This document shows positions 5,222-6,155 of a stretch of 6,155 nt of DNA, in pieces. Each line of letters starts with the position of its first letter. Position 1 is the first letter of the stretch. This DNA comes from Spirochaetia bacterium (lineage in GTDB: Bacteria; Spirochaetota; Spirochaetia; Treponematales; Treponemataceae). The stretch covers positions 1 to 6,155 of the forward strand of contig CAAGIZ010000033.1 of the NCBI GenBank assembly GCA_900770075.1. Reading direction: 5' to 3'. Both the position numbers and the translations under genes were made by a program. The notes under the pieces are model-generated. The model ran no database searches, had not been told where the DNA came from, and worked only from the letters and a program-made list of their open reading frames with translations.

Positions 5222-5304
5222 GCGATGTTTTAAGTCGTGCTATTACAACGACTTAAAACTCGCAGGCACTCTCAGAAAGTCGCTTTAGCGAATTTCTGAG
5301 ATGC
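5222..5304. repeat. Two-hairpin palindromic element related to the 107-bp array
   Basis: The first hairpin pairs TTTTAAGTCGT (5228-5238) with ACGACTTAAAA (5248-5258), and the base extends with GCGA (5222-5225) to TCGC (5260-5263) across a small internal loop. The second pairs CTCAGAAA (5271-5278) with TTTCTGAG (5293-5300) and continues, past a G/A mismatch, with TCGC-TTTA-GCGA (5280-5291). The 11-base AAACTCGCAGG (5256-5266) between them is also present at the same structural place in both array units. On the minus strand the large hairpin is followed by CTTTTC, so it might also terminate the FecR-domain gene transcript. Confidence 0.8.
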
Positions 5305-5305
5305 A

Positions 5306-6070
5306 CTAGTCTTTTATCGTAATGTTTACCAGCAGGTTTGATTTTTTCTGAGATCCGGCTTCGGAATCAACGTTTCCTGGAGTGACAAATCCACCGAAAG
5401 CCTCAGAGTCTTTTCTGGAGTTTTCTTTCGGAGAAACGGAACTGTCCTGCGTATAGGAAGATTTTGTATTTTTCCGGACGATTACCGCTCCACTGCCGGC
5501 CGCACCTCCTGAAATTGCAGACGTGCTGTCGCCTTCTTCAGACTGACCGTAAGTTTCGTCATCGGATTCAACTTCAGCAGACTGTAGTTCAGTGGATTTC
5601 CATGCGGCAGTTTTTCCCTCGTAACCGACGATTTCCGTACCGCCGTAGACATTTTTTGCCGAAAAGGAAGTTCCGCGAACGGAAGCGGTTGCAACCGGAG
5701 AGCGCACCGTAAAGCCTGTGCGGCGGTCTTCCGTCTTTTTTACTGTTGATTTTACTGAACCTGTGTCCAAAAAGAGTTTTGTTTCGTCCCGGTCTTTTGT
5801 TTCTGCCAGCTGTTCAACTGTAAGGCGGGTCATGGGAGAAACCGTTACCGTCGAATTCTTGATTTTTAAAATCAGTTCCGATTTAAATCCAGTCTGAATT
5901 ACATCTCCCTTGCTCAGAGTGCTGCCTGCAGAAATTGCCTGCCATATTCCGTTCCTCTGAACCTCTGTCTTTCCCTTTGCAGAAATTACAGAAGCCTGGA
6001 ATGGAGCCGAAAAAGCACAGATCGGGCTTAAAAGCGCAATACAGAAAAATAATGTCAGTTTTATTTTCAT
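5306..6070 (-). CDS. Exported FecR-domain protein
   Basis: A secreted protein of 254 residues. A signal peptide occupies about residues 1-21 (Lys start, hydrophobic LTLFFCIALL, cleavage near AFS/AP). The FecR domain spans about 26-150: GDVIQTG (55-61), SELILKI (64-70), a TVTVSPMTRL segment (74-83), LFLDTGSVKSTV (99-110) and the hallmark SPVATASVRGTSFSA (124-138). The rest (about 160-245) is rich in Ser, Gly and Glu and is probably disordered. Classical FecR is an inner-membrane anti-sigma regulator with a cytoplasmic N-terminus; that part and its transmembrane helix are absent, and no ECF sigma factor or TonB receptor lies nearby. A periplasmic scaffold or sensor role is more likely, unproven. 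GGGAGG (6082-6077), six bases before the ATG, fixes the start. The reading frame stays open upstream to 6139, but that extension has no ribosome site and would bury the signal peptide. Confidence 0.9.
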   Translation of the reverse strand: MKIKLTLFFCIALLSPICAFSAPFQASVISAKGKTEVQRNGIWQAISAGSTLSKGDVIQTGFKSELILKIKNSTVTVSPMTRLTVEQLAETKDRDETKLFLDTGSVKSTVKKTEDRRTGFTVRSPVATASVRGTSFSAKNVYGGTEIVGYEGKTAAWKSTELQSAEVESDDETYGQSEEGDSTSAISGGAAGSGAVIVRKNTKSSYTQDSSVSPKENSRKDSEAFGGFVTPGNVDSEAGSQKKSNLLVNITIKD

Positions 6071-6076
6071 TTTTTT

Positions 6077-6082
6077 CCTCCC
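6077..6082 (-). promoter_or_regulatory. Ribosome binding site that decides the FecR-domain start
   Basis: GGGAGG on the minus strand, followed by six A and then ATG at 6070. It is the strongest Shine-Dalgarno in the window and settles the start in favour of the signal-peptide-bearing Met. Confidence 0.85.
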
Positions 6083-6084
6083 AT

Positions 6085-6125
6085 AAAAAGTCAAGAAGAT
6101 TGTTTCAACAATCGATTGACTTTTT
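6085..6125 (-). terminator. Terminator-like hairpin just upstream of the FecR-domain ribosome site
   Basis: A ten-base outer stem (6085-6094 with 6116-6125) and a six-base inner stem (6098-6103 with 6108-6113) are joined by a 3/2 internal loop, with a four-base apical loop. On the minus strand the stem ends in five T, then two bases, then GGGAGG. It could terminate a gene beyond the window, act as an attenuator or leader structure, or be part of another palindromic repeat. Its A and T flanks would let it work in both directions. Confidence 0.6.
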
Positions 6126-6127
6126 AT

Positions 6128-6155
6128 GCCGCTTCGCAATGAAATGAGAAGCGGC
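6128..6155. repeat. Palindrome at the window edge
   Basis: GCCGCTTC (6128-6135) pairs with GAAGCGGC (6148-6155) around a 12-base loop. It sits directly beside the previous hairpin and may continue past the window, so its full extent is unknown. Confidence 0.5.

Noticed and set aside
6071..6139. N-terminal extension of the FecR-domain protein by 23 residues
   Set aside because: The extension crosses the hairpin, has no Shine-Dalgarno and would place the signal peptide internally; GGGAGG sits correctly before the later ATG.

Overview
The window reads as ordinary bacterial chromosome, most likely from a spirochaete of the Treponema group. That placement is an inference from several features: a ClpP paralogue with a charged N-terminus, a free-standing DbpA-type RNA-binding protein, an exported FecR-domain protein without an iron-uptake locus, a relaxed lipobox, and intergenic spaces filled with palindromic repeats. 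No rRNA, tRNA, CRISPR array, transposase or phage gene was found.

Layout. The left half (104-3397) holds four plus-strand genes: a ClpP-type peptidase, a protein joining a UPF0158-like region to a GNAT acetyltransferase domain, a DbpA-type RNA-binding protein, and a metallo-beta-lactamase-fold hydrolase. The first three are each followed by a hairpin plus T-tract, so they look like separate short units and not one operon. The right half (3737-6070) holds three minus-strand genes: an exported FecR-domain protein, then a lipoprotein of unknown function overlapping by one base with a YfcE/MJ0936-type phosphoesterase. The lipoprotein and phosphoesterase almost certainly form a translationally coupled pair.

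The two halves converge on a 339-bp spacer (3398-3736). It contains a cluster of small palindromes and then a tandem array of a 107-bp unit made of four consecutive hairpins: two full copies plus an 18-bp start of a third. The two full copies differ at seven positions. Four of these are compensatory changes in the last hairpin, so the palindrome is kept while the sequence changes. A related but different element lies at 5222-5304, beside the FecR stop codon. Both elements share an 11-base core (AAACTCGCAGG) at the base of their longest hairpin, and both sit against or supply the TAG stop of a minus-strand gene.

Functionally the genes look like a mix of proteolysis, RNA binding and small-molecule hydrolysis, without one obvious shared pathway. 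The most unusual content is non-coding: the modular palindromic element family, the repeated hairpin/T-tract/Shine-Dalgarno arrangement in front of three genes, and two genes whose best promoter candidates leave almost no 5' leader.
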